Source of the DNA: Methanohalophilus halophilus
GTDB lineage: Archaea > Halobacteriota > Methanosarcinia > Methanosarcinales > Methanosarcinaceae
Assembly: GCF_001889405.1 (NCBI RefSeq)
Contig: NZ_CP017921.1
Location: forward strand, 1,130,057-1,194,056
DNA: 64,000 nt
Direction of reading: 5' to 3'
This document shows, in pieces, positions 53,201-62,348 of the stretch. Both the position numbers and the translations under genes were made by a program. Position 1 is the first letter of the stretch; each line of letters opens with the position of its first letter. Under the pieces are notes generated by a model that was not told where the DNA came from, ran no database searches, and saw only the letters and a list, made by a program, of their open reading frames with translations.

Positions 53201-53998
53201 TCATTTCACAATTATGGCTGCATATCCAACAACTGCTGAATAATCCCCGGTCATATCTCCGCTTGTAGCATATTTCAATAATTCTGCAGTCTTTGCTCCC
53301 ATATATTCTGCTGCAGTATACATTGCTACAATGGGCCCATATCCACACGCAGTTGCGGAAAGTTCTTCACGTCTGCGGTTAAATTCCCCAACATCCATAT
53401 TTACCAGTGCATCTATCAGATACATATCTGTCTCTTTTGCGGTTTCATGTGGCTGGTAATGGGTGAAGTCACTTGATGCTATAAACACCACTTTCTTCCC
53501 GGTTTTCTCCGCAGCTTTTGCAACTTCCAAACCGACTTCCCGGGCAGTATCTATATCCTGCAAACCCATGCAGATTGGCAATATCTTGAAAGAATTGCCA
53601 AAACGATACTGCAGGAAAGGCAACTGGACCTCGATTGAATGTTCGTACATATGGGCAACTTCATCCATGTCGATTATTGATCCTGCAAGCATTTCTCCCA
53701 TTTTTTCATCGGCTTGGACATCTCCCAGGGGAGTGGACCAGCTTTGAGTTGATAGTGCCACTGCAGATCCATAGCCCGTATGATTGGGACCGAATATTAC
53801 ATAGGTGTCTGCCTTTGGCAACTTAGCATAGGCATAAGCCGCCACCGGGCCTGAAAACATGTATCCTGCATGAGGAACAACTATACCATATGCATCTTCG
53901 CTGACCAATTCCAAATCCTTGAAACAATGGCTCAGCTCTTTCTTAAGGGGTTTGATACCCAGAGGATAGAACTGGCCTGCTACTGTTGGCTGTCTCAT
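53201..53998 (-). CDS. amrB: MEMO1 family protein AmrB
   Basis: The 265-residue protein has V-P-H-A-G-Y-M-F-S-G, G-P-N-H-T-G-Y-G, M-Y-E-H-S-I-E-V-Q-L-P and S-S-D-F-T-H-Y, the histidine-rich site of MEMO proteins related to dioxygenases. It belongs to the AmmeMemoRadiSam system with AmrS at 42307. It also sits in the conserved archaeal order S2-MEMO-mevalonate kinase. Confidence 0.92.
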   Translation of the reverse strand: MRQPTVAGQFYPLGIKPLKKELSHCFKDLELVSEDAYGIVVPHAGYMFSGPVAAYAYAKLPKADTYVIFGPNHTGYGSAVALSTQSWSTPLGDVQADEKMGEMLAGSIIDMDEVAHMYEHSIEVQLPFLQYRFGNSFKILPICMGLQDIDTAREVGLEVAKAAEKTGKKVVFIASSDFTHYQPHETAKETDMYLIDALVNMDVGEFNRRREELSATACGYGPIVAMYTAAEYMGAKTAELLKYATSGDMTGDYSAVVGYAAIIVK

Positions 53999-54084
53999 AA
54001 TAATACCCCTCTTATGGTTAGGAGGGAATAATTATATAAGTAATATGGATGGGAGCAAGTTACTCCCGGAATTAACCGGGAGAT

Positions 54085-54813
54085 TTACAGACCTGCTTCG
54101 AAATCTTCCATGGTATAATTGAATGGAATGTCCTTTTCTTTTGAGATTTCCCTTGCAAGAAGCCAGTATATGAGGGAAAGTGCTTTACGTCCCTTATTGT
54201 TTGTCGGAATTACCATATCAACATTTGATATCATGTTATTGGTATCACAAAGTCCTATAACGGGAATTCCGATGTTGACAGCTTCTTTGATTACCTGGGC
54301 ATCCCCTGCAGGATCGGTAACCATTATTGCATCGGGCTCGAAGAATCCTTCAATTGAAGGATTGGTTAAGGTACCCGGGATAAAACGTCCTACCATTGAC
54401 TTTGCTCCAATTGCTTTGGAGAACATTTTGGCAGGGAACTGGCCGTACTGCCTTGCGGATACGACCAGTATTTTTGCAGGATCGTATTTTGAAAGGAAGT
54501 GAGAGACCTGTCTTATTCTGCTATCTGTAGCCTGTATATCCAGAACATAAAGCCCATCTGTACGCACACGATATACGAATTTCATCATATCCTGTGTCTT
54601 CTGCTGGGTACCGATGTGTACTCCGGATGCAAGATACTCGTCTATCGGAACAAGGGAAGTTGAATCTGGTGCAGGACCTTCCGGATCAGCTGCTTCTGTT
54701 GTTTCCTCTTTTGTATTTTCGACATTTGGAGTCTCTGTTTCTACAGGAGCCTCCTCCACCTTTTGTTCAACCTGTTCATCTAATGTTTCTTCAATAACCT
54801 GATCTTCTTCCAT
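54085..54813 (-). CDS. rps2: Small ribosomal subunit protein uS2
   Basis: From ATG 54813 (GAGGTGA six bases before) the protein has 242 residues. The first 45 residues are a Glu/Thr/Pro-rich acidic extension, consistent with a halophile; the S2 core follows ([20 protein letters not shown] and N-N-K-G-R-K-A-L). It is encoded 10 bases after rpoK. Confidence 0.96.
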   Translation of the reverse strand: MEEDQVIEETLDEQVEQKVEEAPVETETPNVENTKEETTEAADPEGPAPDSTSLVPIDEYLASGVHIGTQQKTQDMMKFVYRVRTDGLYVLDIQATDSRIRQVSHFLSKYDPAKILVVSARQYGQFPAKMFSKAIGAKSMVGRFIPGTLTNPSIEGFFEPDAIMVTDPAGDAQVIKEAVNIGIPVIGLCDTNNMISNVDMVIPTNNKGRKALSLIYWLLAREISKEKDIPFNYTMEDFEAGL

Positions 54814-54823
54814 AAAGTTCACC

Positions 54824-55006
54824 TCATGATGAAATATCTCTCTTTACTGTAATAGGGATGACACCCATTTCAAATTCAAACTTAGCGATTTGTAAGGAAT
54901 CATTGCTGTCGATATCAATCAGCACAGGAGCTTCCATTGAAATCTGTAGGGACCTGGCTCCAATGATCCTCGCACGTTCATACTTTGTAAATTTCTCATT
55001 GCTCAA
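54824..55006 (-). CDS. rpoK: DNA-directed RNA polymerase subunit K (Rpo6)
   Basis: The 60-residue protein has [20 protein letters not shown], the Rpb6/omega core. TTG 55006 is the start: GGGTGAT lies just before it and no ATG is available. A TATA-like CTATATATTC on the same strand (about 55092-55101) may drive rpoK-rps2. Confidence 0.94.
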   Translation of the reverse strand: MSNEKFTKYERARIIGARSLQISMEAPVLIDIDSNDSLQIAKFEFEMGVIPITVKRDISS

Positions 55007-55103
55007 TTAATCACCCTGGCAGAAGTTACAATAGGATGGATGACGTGGAATTTACTGGATCTAGAAAAGTCCATTTATCAATATTAATCGGAATATATAG
55101 GGT

Positions 55104-55122
55104 ATTCGGAGTCCCTCCGAAT
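55104..55122 (-). terminator. Hairpin downstream of tRNA-Pro
   Basis: ATTCGGAG and CTCCGAAT form a perfect 8-bp stem with a 3-base loop about 50 bases beyond the tRNA 3' end. It could end the rpoN-tRNA transcript or protect the precursor; no long U-run follows, so termination is not certain. Confidence 0.4.
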
Positions 55123-55172
55123 GTGGTTTGCTAACTATTCATACACTTACCAATTCCTTTAGTATAAAGGGA

Positions 55173-55247
55173 TGGGACCGCTGAGATTCGAACTCAGGTA
55201 CCGGCGTCCCGAACGCCGAAGGATGGTCCAGCCTACCCTACGGTCCC
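55173..55247 (-). tRNA. tRNA-Pro (CGG)
   Basis: Acceptor GGGACCG pairs with CGGTCCC, discriminator A. The anticodon arm CGGCG-TTCGGGA-CGCCG gives CGG. T arm CTGAGTTCGAATCTCAG. The first tRNA base follows the rpoN stop codon with no base between, so RNase P must cut at the end of the rpoN message. Confidence 0.93.
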
Positions 55248-55436
55248 TTACTGGTATGGTGCAACTACATCGACAAGTTCAACGTGTGCAAGGATCATGC
55301 GTCTGCAACAGTACCGGGTGATACCCAGATCATCAAGTACTGCAGCAGATGCTTCTCCTTGATCAACTCGCCTTTTGTAATCTTCCCAGCTATTTGCAAT
55401 TACCTTGCCACATGTGAAACAGCGAACTGGTAACAT
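55248..55436 (-). CDS. rpoN: DNA-directed RNA polymerase subunit N (Rpo10)
   Basis: The 62-residue protein has M-L-P-V-R-C-F-T-C-G-K-V-I and Y-C-C-R-R-M, the zinc-binding Rpb10 motif. AGGTGA is placed 8 bases before the ATG, overlapping the end of rps9. Its stop codon abuts tRNA-Pro. Confidence 0.96.
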   Translation of the reverse strand: MLPVRCFTCGKVIANSWEDYKRRVDQGEASAAVLDDLGITRYCCRRMILAHVELVDVVAPYQ

Positions 55437-55444
55437 TTATGCTT

Positions 55445-55849
55445 TCACCTGTAAGATTTCTGGTATCTGGCACGAGCGCCAGGTCCGCCAAATTTCTTGG
55501 ATTCTTTCTGTCTGAAGTCATTTACCAGGAGACTGCGGTCATATGCCATGTATGCATCACGAAGAGCGGTGTCATTTGTCCACTCTACAATACCTCTTGC
55601 AATAGCGGTACGCACTGCATTTGCCTGGCCAATAATTCCGCCTCCGCTTACTGTTACATCGATATCAATACCGGATACGGCATCTTCAGCAAGCATGAGG
55701 GGCTCCATGATTTTAAGTTTTACAAACTCCGGTTCTAAAACTTCCAGAGGTTTCTTGTTAACACGGGTTTTGCCAACGCCCTTACTAACAGTTGCGCGAG
55801 CAATGGCTGTTTTCTTCTTCCCTGAAGTATTACAAACTTTGTTGGTCAT
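55445..55849 (-). CDS. rps9: Small ribosomal subunit protein uS9
   Basis: The 134-residue protein has [10 protein letters not shown] near the start, [12 protein letters not shown] and the basic C-terminus [10 protein letters not shown] that reaches the P-site tRNA. AAGGAG precedes the ATG. Confidence 0.97.
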   Translation of the reverse strand: MTNKVCNTSGKKKTAIARATVSKGVGKTRVNKKPLEVLEPEFVKLKIMEPLMLAEDAVSGIDIDVTVSGGGIIGQANAVRTAIARGIVEWTNDTALRDAYMAYDRSLLVNDFRQKESKKFGGPGARARYQKSYR

Positions 55850-55861
55850 TTATGATTCTCC

Positions 55862-56281
55862 TTAGAATTTTGAACCCATTTTTCTGCTCAATTCCCCGAT
55901 GGTAATATATTTTGCAGTACTCAGGCGGTCGATATCTGTTTCTTCTACAACCTCTAATTCAGCCTTTCCAAACTCTTCAGGTATGCCAATATAAACCCTG
56001 AGGCGTGCAAAAGCGTCTTTTCCACGTGCTCTTTTGTATGGGAGCATTCCCCTGATAGATCTTTTAAGTATCCTATCTGCCCTTTTGGGGAAAAATGGGC
56101 CAAATTCATGGCTTCCAAGTGACCTTTTGTGCTCGTAATCTTCGTAGGTAGCTATTTTTGCTCCAGAGATTATAGCTTTCTCGGCGTTGACTATGGATAT
56201 GGTTTCACCAGCAAGAAGTCTATGTGCAATCTTGCTTGCAAGCCTTCCCATAATAAGTCCATCTGCATCGATAACTGTCAT
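55862..56281 (-). CDS. rpl13: Large ribosomal subunit protein uL13
   Basis: The 139-residue protein has V-I-D-A-D-G-L-I-M-G-R-L-A-S, the L13 N-terminal signature, and R-S-I-R-G-M-L-P-Y-K-R-A-R-G. It lies 12 bases before rps9 and 16 bases after rpl18e. Confidence 0.97.
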   Translation of the reverse strand: MTVIDADGLIMGRLASKIAHRLLAGETISIVNAEKAIISGAKIATYEDYEHKRSLGSHEFGPFFPKRADRILKRSIRGMLPYKRARGKDAFARLRVYIGIPEEFGKAELEVVEETDIDRLSTAKYITIGELSRKMGSKF

Positions 56282-56297
56282 TATAGAACACCTGCCT

Positions 56298-56678
56298 TTA
56301 GATCAAGATCCTGATACCGGAGCCTGCCGGTTTTTCGTTCATAATCTCTTCAATAGTGACACATCTGCCGCCATTTTCTGCGATTTTTTCCTTTGCAGAT
56401 GCACTGAAACCAAGCGCTGCAACAGCCACGGAGCGTTTCAAAATGCCGGCACCAAGTACCTTTCCCGGAACAAGAACAATTTCACCCTCGTTTGCGTTCC
56501 TGTTGAGTTTACTCAGGTTTACCTCGGCATAGTTTTTCCTTGGTTTCTCCAATCTTCTGGCTATATCTCTCCAGATCGGAGCATCTTCCTGACGTGCCTG
56601 TTCCTTAAGGCTGACAATCAGGGAAGGAACCCGTGGATCTGATTTCCTTTCAATTTTGTTTTGTGTTTTTTTACTCAT
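56298..56678 (-). CDS. rpl18e: Large ribosomal subunit protein eL18
   Basis: From ATG 56678 (AGAGGGA 5 bases before) the 126-residue protein begins MSKKTQNKIERKSDPRV and contains W-R-D-I-A-R-R-L-E-K-P-R and V-P-G-K-V-L-G-A-G, typical of L18e/L15. It is the first gene of the ribosomal-RNA polymerase operon. Confidence 0.96.
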   Translation of the reverse strand: MSKKTQNKIERKSDPRVPSLIVSLKEQARQEDAPIWRDIARRLEKPRKNYAEVNLSKLNRNANEGEIVLVPGKVLGAGILKRSVAVAALGFSASAKEKIAENGGRCVTIEEIMNEKPAGSGIRILI

Positions 56679-56793
56679 AATGTCCCTCTGCAAGAATATC
56701 TCTCACTCACGCACAATTTGCGTTCGAACATGGTGAATAGATAGGGAGTGTGGGGTGTAATTAAATTACTAATAGATAAAGATTGTGCATTAG

Positions 56794-57258
56794 TCAACCG
56801 TTAATTGAAACATTTTGCAGGACCTTTTCATAGAATTTGTCCACATCACAACCAAGTTCTCTTCCGATAATAAGGGCAGCAACTTCAACATCCACCATGC
56901 CTGAAAGATTCTCATGCCGATTATTCACAAGTGATACAACCTGTTTTAGGTCCATATTACTGCACGATGCGATGTATTCCAGAATCTGATCAACAAGGGT
57001 TACCTGGTGCAGGATATCTTTTGAAGGGATGAACCCTCTCGGGATATCAATTGTCGATGGATCAAAAGCAGGGTGCAATTGTTCATCTTCCATATAAAGT
57101 AGATGAGAATTTAAAGCAATATCCAGTATTCTGGATGCCTGTTCGGGTGTCATCCATTTAAGGTCGAAGGAGAGAGAAAATTCAAAATCCTGTGGAAGCA
57201 TTGGACTTCCTTCATTCCTTTTGAAGGGAGCTGCTGCCACACACTTCAATTCATCCAT
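56794..57258 (-). CDS. DUF2240 family protein
   Basis: The 154-residue protein matches the archaeal DUF2240 family; it is mostly helical, with L-K-W-M-T-P-E-Q-A-S-R-I-L near residue 33. Function unknown. It overlaps the upstream gene by one base and ends the serA operon. Confidence 0.7.
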   Translation of the reverse strand: MDELKCVAAAPFKRNEGSPMLPQDFEFSLSFDLKWMTPEQASRILDIALNSHLLYMEDEQLHPAFDPSTIDIPRGFIPSKDILHQVTLVDQILEYIASCSNMDLKQVVSLVNNRHENLSGMVDVEVAALIIGRELGCDVDKFYEKVLQNVSING

Positions 57259-57740
57259 CAGGAGCCACGTCTTAATTCATCAACAATTGTATCAGCAATT
57301 CTTCCACATTCGGTTCTGCCGGGTCCATCAATATGATTGATACGAAGAGTAAGGACATCCCCTTCAAGAATTGCCCTTACCAGAAAAACATCACCTTTGA
57401 AAGGGACCCTGCTATATTCACCATCCAGGTAACTGTATTTCAGTGAGATACGGAAATCCACCATCCCTTCAGGTTCAATTGTGCCAACAACAGAATCAGC
57501 ATTACGATAATTCAATGGTGAAAAATCAATACCATTCATGACGATTTCAACTTTGAGTTCACGTTTTGCCTGTATTCGGTAACCTCTTCTTGTAACAGAT
57601 TCGGTAACAAACATACCGAACCTGCCATCCGTATTAGCCATCACTTTAACAAGATAGGGCAAATCTGCATAATAGCGGTTCTTTTGTTCAAACTGAACTT
57701 CCCTGCGCGGGAACCGGTGGTAAATCCTTTTCTTCATCAT
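57258..57740 (-). CDS. Conserved archaeal protein of unknown function
   Basis: The 160-residue, beta-rich protein (MMKKRIYHRFPRREVQFEQK) has a basic N-terminus. I do not recognise the family. It begins 24 bases after serA and shares one base with the DUF2240 gene, so the three are co-transcribed. A start one codon later is equally possible. Confidence 0.6.
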   Translation of the reverse strand: MMKKRIYHRFPRREVQFEQKNRYYADLPYLVKVMANTDGRFGMFVTESVTRRGYRIQAKRELKVEIVMNGIDFSPLNYRNADSVVGTIEPEGMVDFRISLKYSYLDGEYSRVPFKGDVFLVRAILEGDVLTLRINHIDGPGRTECGRIADTIVDELRRGS

Positions 57741-57764
57741 GGGTTTGGATCAATTCTATTTTAT

Positions 57765-59336
57765 TTATAGAGACACCAGTTTGGCATCTATAATACCATC
57801 AACATGGCGAATTTGTTCCAGGATATCCTCGGATACTTCGGAATCTACATTCAATGCCATAATGGTCTTCCCACATATTTGGACACGGCCTACCTGCATT
57901 CCAGAAATATTGATCTCGTTATCACCCAGTATCATGCAGCAGGGGCCGATTACATTGGGCCTGTTGATGTGGTTGGAAACAATCATGTAACCGGATGGTG
58001 CAAGATCTACCCGCTGGCCGTCTATCATGATAATCCTTAAGTCATCCTCTACAACCGTACCGGTAATACTCTTGGAAATTGAATCCTTGCTGAGTTTGAT
58101 CGTTACGCTGGATGAATATTCTTCTACTCTTTCGGATTTACTTTCTATGACTTCAATATCCCGGGATTTAGCAATTGAAGGAGCATTTACATAATTCACA
58201 GCAGCACCCATTATGGTTTTAAGTACACCTTTAAGGGCCGCAAGTGTGAGATGTCGGGTATCCTTGCCGGCAACATCTCCCTTATATGCAATTTCCACTT
58301 TTTCATAATTTCCATCCATAAGCTGGGATACTGCACTTCCCAGGGTCTCCGCAAGTTCAAGATATGGATGGATTGTGGACATTATTTCCGGTTTTATAGA
58401 GGGGATATTGATCGTACTGCGGGCAGGTCCGCCATTTAATACAGATATTACCTCTTCTGCTACGGATACAGCCACATTGACCTGTGCCTCTTCGGTCGAT
58501 GCACCAAGATGAGGGGTGACAACAGCATTGTTCAATCCAACAAAAGAACAGTTTTCAGGTGGTTCATGTGTAAAGACATCTATAGCAGCACCTGCGATCT
58601 TATCATTTTTTAGAGCCTCTCCAAGTGCATCTTCATTGATAATTCCGCCACGTGCACAATTAATGACCCTTGCAGTAGGCTTCATCAGGTCAAATTCTTC
58701 AGTATCGAGAATATTGCGGGTTTCCTTAGTCAGTGGTGTGTGTACGGTAATGAAATCGGCACGTTTTGCAATTTCTTTTACAGATGCCAGTTCCACACCC
58801 AGTTCTTTTGCCCTGTCCTCGTTTACAAACGGGTCATAGGCAAGGATGTTCATTTCAAGCCCCTGTGCTCTTTTGGCTACTTCAGCACCTATCCTGCCCA
58901 AGCCTATCACTCCAAGGGTCTTCCCATTTACTTCAACACCTAAAAATTTCTTACGTTCCCACTTACCTGCTTTAAGTGAAGCAGTTGCCTGCGGAATGTT
59001 GCGTGCCATTGAAAGCATCATTGCAATTGTATGTTCCGCAGCTGAAAGCATGTTGCCTTCCGGTGCATTCACTACAATGATTCCCTTCTCTGTAGCTGCA
59101 GGAATGTCTATATTATCCACTCCAACCCCTGCACGCCCCACTATCTGGAGTTTATCCGCGGCTTTTATTACTCTGGCAGTAACCTGGGTTCCGCTGCGTA
59201 TGACCAGGGCGTCAAACTCTCCGATTTTCTCAACAAGCTCATCTTCGGAAAGGCCGGTTGAAACCTCCACATCGAAATGTTCTTCAAGTTTTGCCACTCC
59301 TTCCTCTGATAACGAATCACTGACTAGTACCTTCAT
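57765..59336 (-). CDS. serA: D-3-phosphoglycerate dehydrogenase
   Basis: The 523-residue long-form enzyme has the NAD-binding motif V-I-G-L-G-R-I-G-A-E-V-A near residue 145, N-C-A-R-G-G-I-I-N-E and H-L-G-A-S-T-E-E-A-Q in the catalytic part, then an intervening domain and a C-terminal ACT domain (about 450-523) for serine feedback. ATG 59336 (MKVLVSDS) is chosen; ATG 59351 is in frame with no better ribosome site. Confidence 0.96.
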   Translation of the reverse strand: MKVLVSDSLSEEGVAKLEEHFDVEVSTGLSEDELVEKIGEFDALVIRSGTQVTARVIKAADKLQIVGRAGVGVDNIDIPAATEKGIIVVNAPEGNMLSAAEHTIAMMLSMARNIPQATASLKAGKWERKKFLGVEVNGKTLGVIGLGRIGAEVAKRAQGLEMNILAYDPFVNEDRAKELGVELASVKEIAKRADFITVHTPLTKETRNILDTEEFDLMKPTARVINCARGGIINEDALGEALKNDKIAGAAIDVFTHEPPENCSFVGLNNAVVTPHLGASTEEAQVNVAVSVAEEVISVLNGGPARSTINIPSIKPEIMSTIHPYLELAETLGSAVSQLMDGNYEKVEIAYKGDVAGKDTRHLTLAALKGVLKTIMGAAVNYVNAPSIAKSRDIEVIESKSERVEEYSSSVTIKLSKDSISKSITGTVVEDDLRIIMIDGQRVDLAPSGYMIVSNHINRPNVIGPCCMILGDNEINISGMQVGRVQICGKTIMALNVDSEVSEDILEQIRHVDGIIDAKLVSL

Positions 59337-59758
59337 TTTAATATTCTCCATGTGATAACAATGATATAATACACCGATATAACGGATAGCCTCCGGTGAA
59401 CACAGACTTTAGATTGAACCACCCATATAAATATATCTAACCATCATAAACAGTTTATTTTTTGGGCTCTTTAGAGTTTCCCAGTATATTGCGTGTCATG
59501 CATGACAGCCATTTATAGTGAAGCAAAGTATGTACCAGAACGGCAACTGCCAGTATAATAGAAACCTATTATGTACTATAGTCCAGGTTGCTTTTGTAGG
59601 GGCCAGATATGCCTGATAACGACCTTGTGGTACTCCTGAAGGAATAAAATGATACATATAAAAGCCTGTAAAAGACAGCGATCAAAATAAGAAGGAGGAT
59701 GAAAAGGTCAACTGAATAGTTCAAATTTGACCTTTTCACACTTGCAACCTTCTAATAA
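59337..59758. other. Intergenic region with palindromes and possible small RNA
   Basis: No protein gene is evident. TGTCATGCATGACA (59494-59507) is a perfect palindrome followed by the TATA-like ATTTATAG. ATAATAG-AAAC-CTATTAT (59555-59572) is a hairpin. CATATAAAAG near 59655 is a second TATA-like site on the plus strand, with AAGGAGG near 59691 and only a six-codon frame after it. Confidence 0.35.
59701..59737 (-). terminator. 11-bp hairpin downstream of the FTR-like gene
   Basis: GAAAAGGTCAA (59701-59711) and TTGACCTTTTC (59727-59737) are perfect complements with a 15-base loop, 22 bases after the minus-strand stop codon at 59759. The sequence after it on that strand is T-rich (CCTCCTTCTTATTTT). 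Confidence 0.5.
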
Positions 59759-60034
59759 TTATTTAATGTACAGTCCACACTTGCATGCACCACGGGTCTC
59801 GACATCGCGGGAACGGCGGGCACAAGGACAGATTATCTTCTTATCTTTTTCTTTATCTCCTGTTCTTTTCTGGCAGAAGCAGTACCATTCGCCATAATTA
59901 CGCTTGTTGTTAGCTATATTTTTCACTGCTGTGGTGATAACATCATAGTCCGAATTAAGTTTGTACCCGGTAGTTTCAGCGTTTTTCTTGGAACGTTCAT
60001 AAAATTCCATCTCAAGCTCATCTTCGAATTTCAT
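59759..60034 (-). CDS. Ferredoxin-thioredoxin reductase catalytic subunit-like protein
   Basis: The 91-residue protein has W-Y-C-F-C-Q-K-R, I-I-C-P-C-A-R-R and A-C-K-C-G-L-Y, the cysteine pattern of the FTR catalytic chain ([4Fe-4S] plus active disulfide). In methanogens such proteins reduce thioredoxin-like partners with ferredoxin or rubredoxin electrons. Its neighbours (FprA, rubrerythrin-like, nitroreductase) fit redox defence. Confidence 0.88.
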   Translation of the reverse strand: MKFEDELEMEFYERSKKNAETTGYKLNSDYDVITTAVKNIANNKRNYGEWYCFCQKRTGDKEKDKKIICPCARRSRDVETRGACKCGLYIK

Positions 60035-60087
60035 TATATCACTCCTTGTATTCTTTGTTTAATATAAATAAAAAGATTTGGGCACAA

Positions 60088-61290
60088 TCAGGACCGTGCA
60101 ATTTCACCCAGTTTTATTCCCAGTTGCCTGCAACCCTCTAAATCATCTTTTTCAGGCCTGAATTTCACTTTTAAGGGATCTTCCACAAATTCCATTTTGG
60201 TATTCTTGAGAGCCTCTTCCATCTGTCTGATTGCACCTCCGCCCCAGCCATAGGATCCGAAAAATGATACCTTTTTGTCTTTGGGGCGCAAGCCTTTCAG
60301 GTAAGTCAGGAAACCACCCATTGTGAAGAACATCCCATTGTGCATTGTGGGAGACCCAAGGGCAAAGACCCGGCATTCCATTAATTCCTTGATGAGCATG
60401 CTCCAGTCATTTTTGCGCAGATGGAACAAGACAACGTCAGTGCCTGATGCCCGCACTCCTTCAGCAATTGCTTTTGCCATCATCTCTGTGCTGCCCCACA
60501 TTGAATCATAGATCACAATCACCTTTTGGTTCCCTTTCCCCGATGCCCATTTTGCGTAGGCATCGATTATCCGTTGCGGATCGTTGCGCCATATAACACC
60601 ATGAGAAGGGGCGATCATGTCAATCTGTAATCCTAGTTTCCCGATAGTTTCAAGATGTTTGAGTATTCGGGATGCAAAGGGTGTCAGTATATTGGCAAAA
60701 TATATGGCGGCATCTTCCATCACATCTTCTACCTGGTCATCGAACCTCTTTGAGGTGGCAATATGCTGGCCAAATGCATCATTGGAAAAGAGGATATTAT
60801 CCTCTTTGAGGTAAGTCTGCATGCTGTCTGGCCAGTGAAGCATGACTGCTTCAATAAACATCAGGGTCCTTTTGCCGATGTTTAATTCGTCCCCTGTTTT
60901 CACGGTCTCAAAATTCCAGCCACTACACCCGGATTCGGCATAATATTCATTAAGTCCGGTTTTGCCCCTTTCGGTGGCAAATATTTTGGCGTTTTGGGCA
61001 ACTTCCAGAATCCGTGGCAGGGCACTGGAATGGTCCATCTCCACATGATTGGCCACAATATAATCTATCTTTGAGGGATCCACGATCCTGCTGATCCTTT
61101 CGATCATCTCGTCTGCAAAAGATGCTTTAACAGTGTCGATGAGGGTGATCTTTTCATCTACTATAAGGTAAGCATTATATGTGCCACCGCGGGGAGTTTC
61201 ATAACCGTGGAAATCACGCAGGTTCCAGTCGATTACACCAACCCAGTAAACCCCTTTTGCAATTTCAAGTGGCTCTTCTGGAGTATCCAC
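60088..61290 (-). CDS. fprA: F420H2 oxidase / A-type flavodiiron protein (FprA)
   Basis: The 400-residue protein has a metallo-beta-lactamase-like diiron domain (H-V-E-M-D-H-S-S, then D near 165 and H near 225) and a C-terminal flavodoxin domain (Y-D-S-M-W-G-S-T-E, near 258). FprA reduces O2 to water with F420H2. GTG 61290 is the preferred start: AGGTGA lies five bases before, while GTG 61299 is part of that site. Confidence 0.92.
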   Translation of the reverse strand: MDTPEEPLEIAKGVYWVGVIDWNLRDFHGYETPRGGTYNAYLIVDEKITLIDTVKASFADEMIERISRIVDPSKIDYIVANHVEMDHSSALPRILEVAQNAKIFATERGKTGLNEYYAESGCSGWNFETVKTGDELNIGKRTLMFIEAVMLHWPDSMQTYLKEDNILFSNDAFGQHIATSKRFDDQVEDVMEDAAIYFANILTPFASRILKHLETIGKLGLQIDMIAPSHGVIWRNDPQRIIDAYAKWASGKGNQKVIVIYDSMWGSTEMMAKAIAEGVRASGTDVVLFHLRKNDWSMLIKELMECRVFALGSPTMHNGMFFTMGGFLTYLKGLRPKDKKVSFFGSYGWGGGAIRQMEEALKNTKMEFVEDPLKVKFRPEKDDLEGCRQLGIKLGEIARS

Positions 61291-61308
61291 AAAATTCACC
61301 TGCCAGGT

Positions 61309-61797
61309 TTATGTCTGCATCCTGAAACCGGTGGCTTCATCCAGTAAACCATCAATGAGTTCATAGTGGCCACGCTCAAATTTGGCTATTTTGCTGAAAA
61401 ATTCCTGTTCTGCCTTTTCGGTGGCTTTCTTCTCGAGTTCAAGATAGAAATATTCACTCTTTCTTTCAAAACGCAGTGCTCCAAGCATAATACCAATCTC
61501 TTCCAGATTGTTTTCTGTGAATTCCACGTTCAAAGATCCACGGAAATCAGGGATACTGGATTCAGGTATTTCGACTTCTTTTCCCTCGAGGAATTTGTGA
61601 AGGTACTGGGCATGGTGTTTTTCTTCCTCGGCCAGGAACTCGTAGGTTTTCTTTGCACCGGGATTGCCGGTAAGATTTGCTCTTTCAAGATAGAAGTCAT
61701 GCCCCTGGTCCTCCAGGGCAATTGCCATTTCCACTGCTTCTTCAACCGTACTAATGTTCTCGAGTTCTACATCTACATCTTTGAGTATATCTTGCAA
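61309..61797 (-). CDS. Rubrerythrin-like ferritin-family protein
   Basis: The four-helix diiron protein has E-D-Q-G-H-D-F-Y, E-E-E-K-H-H-A-Q-Y, E-R-K-S-E-Y-F-Y and E-R-G-H-Y-E, each supplying iron ligands; there is no rubredoxin domain. TTG 61797 (162 residues) has GGGAG nine bases before; TTG 61815 would add six residues. It starts a likely unit with fprA and the FTR-like gene, suited to peroxide or oxygen removal. Confidence 0.85.
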   Translation of the reverse strand: MQDILKDVDVELENISTVEEAVEMAIALEDQGHDFYLERANLTGNPGAKKTYEFLAEEEKHHAQYLHKFLEGKEVEIPESSIPDFRGSLNVEFTENNLEEIGIMLGALRFERKSEYFYLELEKKATEKAEQEFFSKIAKFERGHYELIDGLLDEATGFRMQT

Positions 61798-61847
61798 TTT
61801 ATTCAACTCCCACAATGAGTAGCTATTATATTTGACAACGTGAGTAA

Positions 61848-62348
61848 TTAAAACTTATCTATGTGCGTTTTATCCCTGACTGCCACACGAGAAGGTTTTT
61901 CAGGAGATTCTGCAGGGTATCCCATGGGAATTACGGATGCCACATCAAAACCATCCGGAATGCCAAACATGTCCATTATTTTTTTGCCATGGAATGTAAG
62001 GGTGACTCCCGCCAGTCCTTCAGCAGTTGCAGCAAGCAGCATATTTTCTATGCAGGCATATGTTGAGCCTACCGCCTCATCCCCGAATTTCTTGTCATAA
62101 CAGACCACGACAATAACGGACGCGGTCTCGATGGCCTTCTGCTGCTCTGGAGCTTTTTTTCTCATATCAGCAAGACGAGCCCTTAGTTTTTCATCTTTGA
62201 CAATTATAAACTCCCAGGGTTCGCTGTTAAAGGCGTTCGGTGCCTGGGTGCCTGCATAAAGTATTTTGTCCAGTGTATCGGCAGGGACCTCGCGGGAAAG
62301 AAACTGCCGGGTGCTGGTGCGTTTCTCTATTGCTTCAAGAACTTCCAT
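61848..62348 (-). CDS. Nitroreductase family flavoprotein
   Basis: The 166-residue FMN-binding protein has R-T-S-T-R-Q-F near residue 10, A-P-N-A-F-N-S-E-P-W-E-F and the C-terminal I-P-M-G-Y-P-A-E. The family uses NAD(P)H, or F420H2 in methanogens; the substrate is unknown. Confidence 0.88.
   Translation of the reverse strand: MEVLEAIEKRTSTRQFLSREVPADTLDKILYAGTQAPNAFNSEPWEFIIVKDEKLRARLADMRKKAPEQQKAIETASVIVVVCYDKKFGDEAVGSTYACIENMLLAATAEGLAGVTLTFHGKKIMDMFGIPDGFDVASVIPMGYPAESPEKPSRVAVRDKTHIDKF

Noticed and set aside
55007-55172. Missing enolase gene between rpoK and rps2 or rpoN
   Set aside because: Many archaea have enolase in this operon; here rpoK is followed by rps2 after 10 bases, but presence elsewhere in the genome cannot be judged, so no claim is made.
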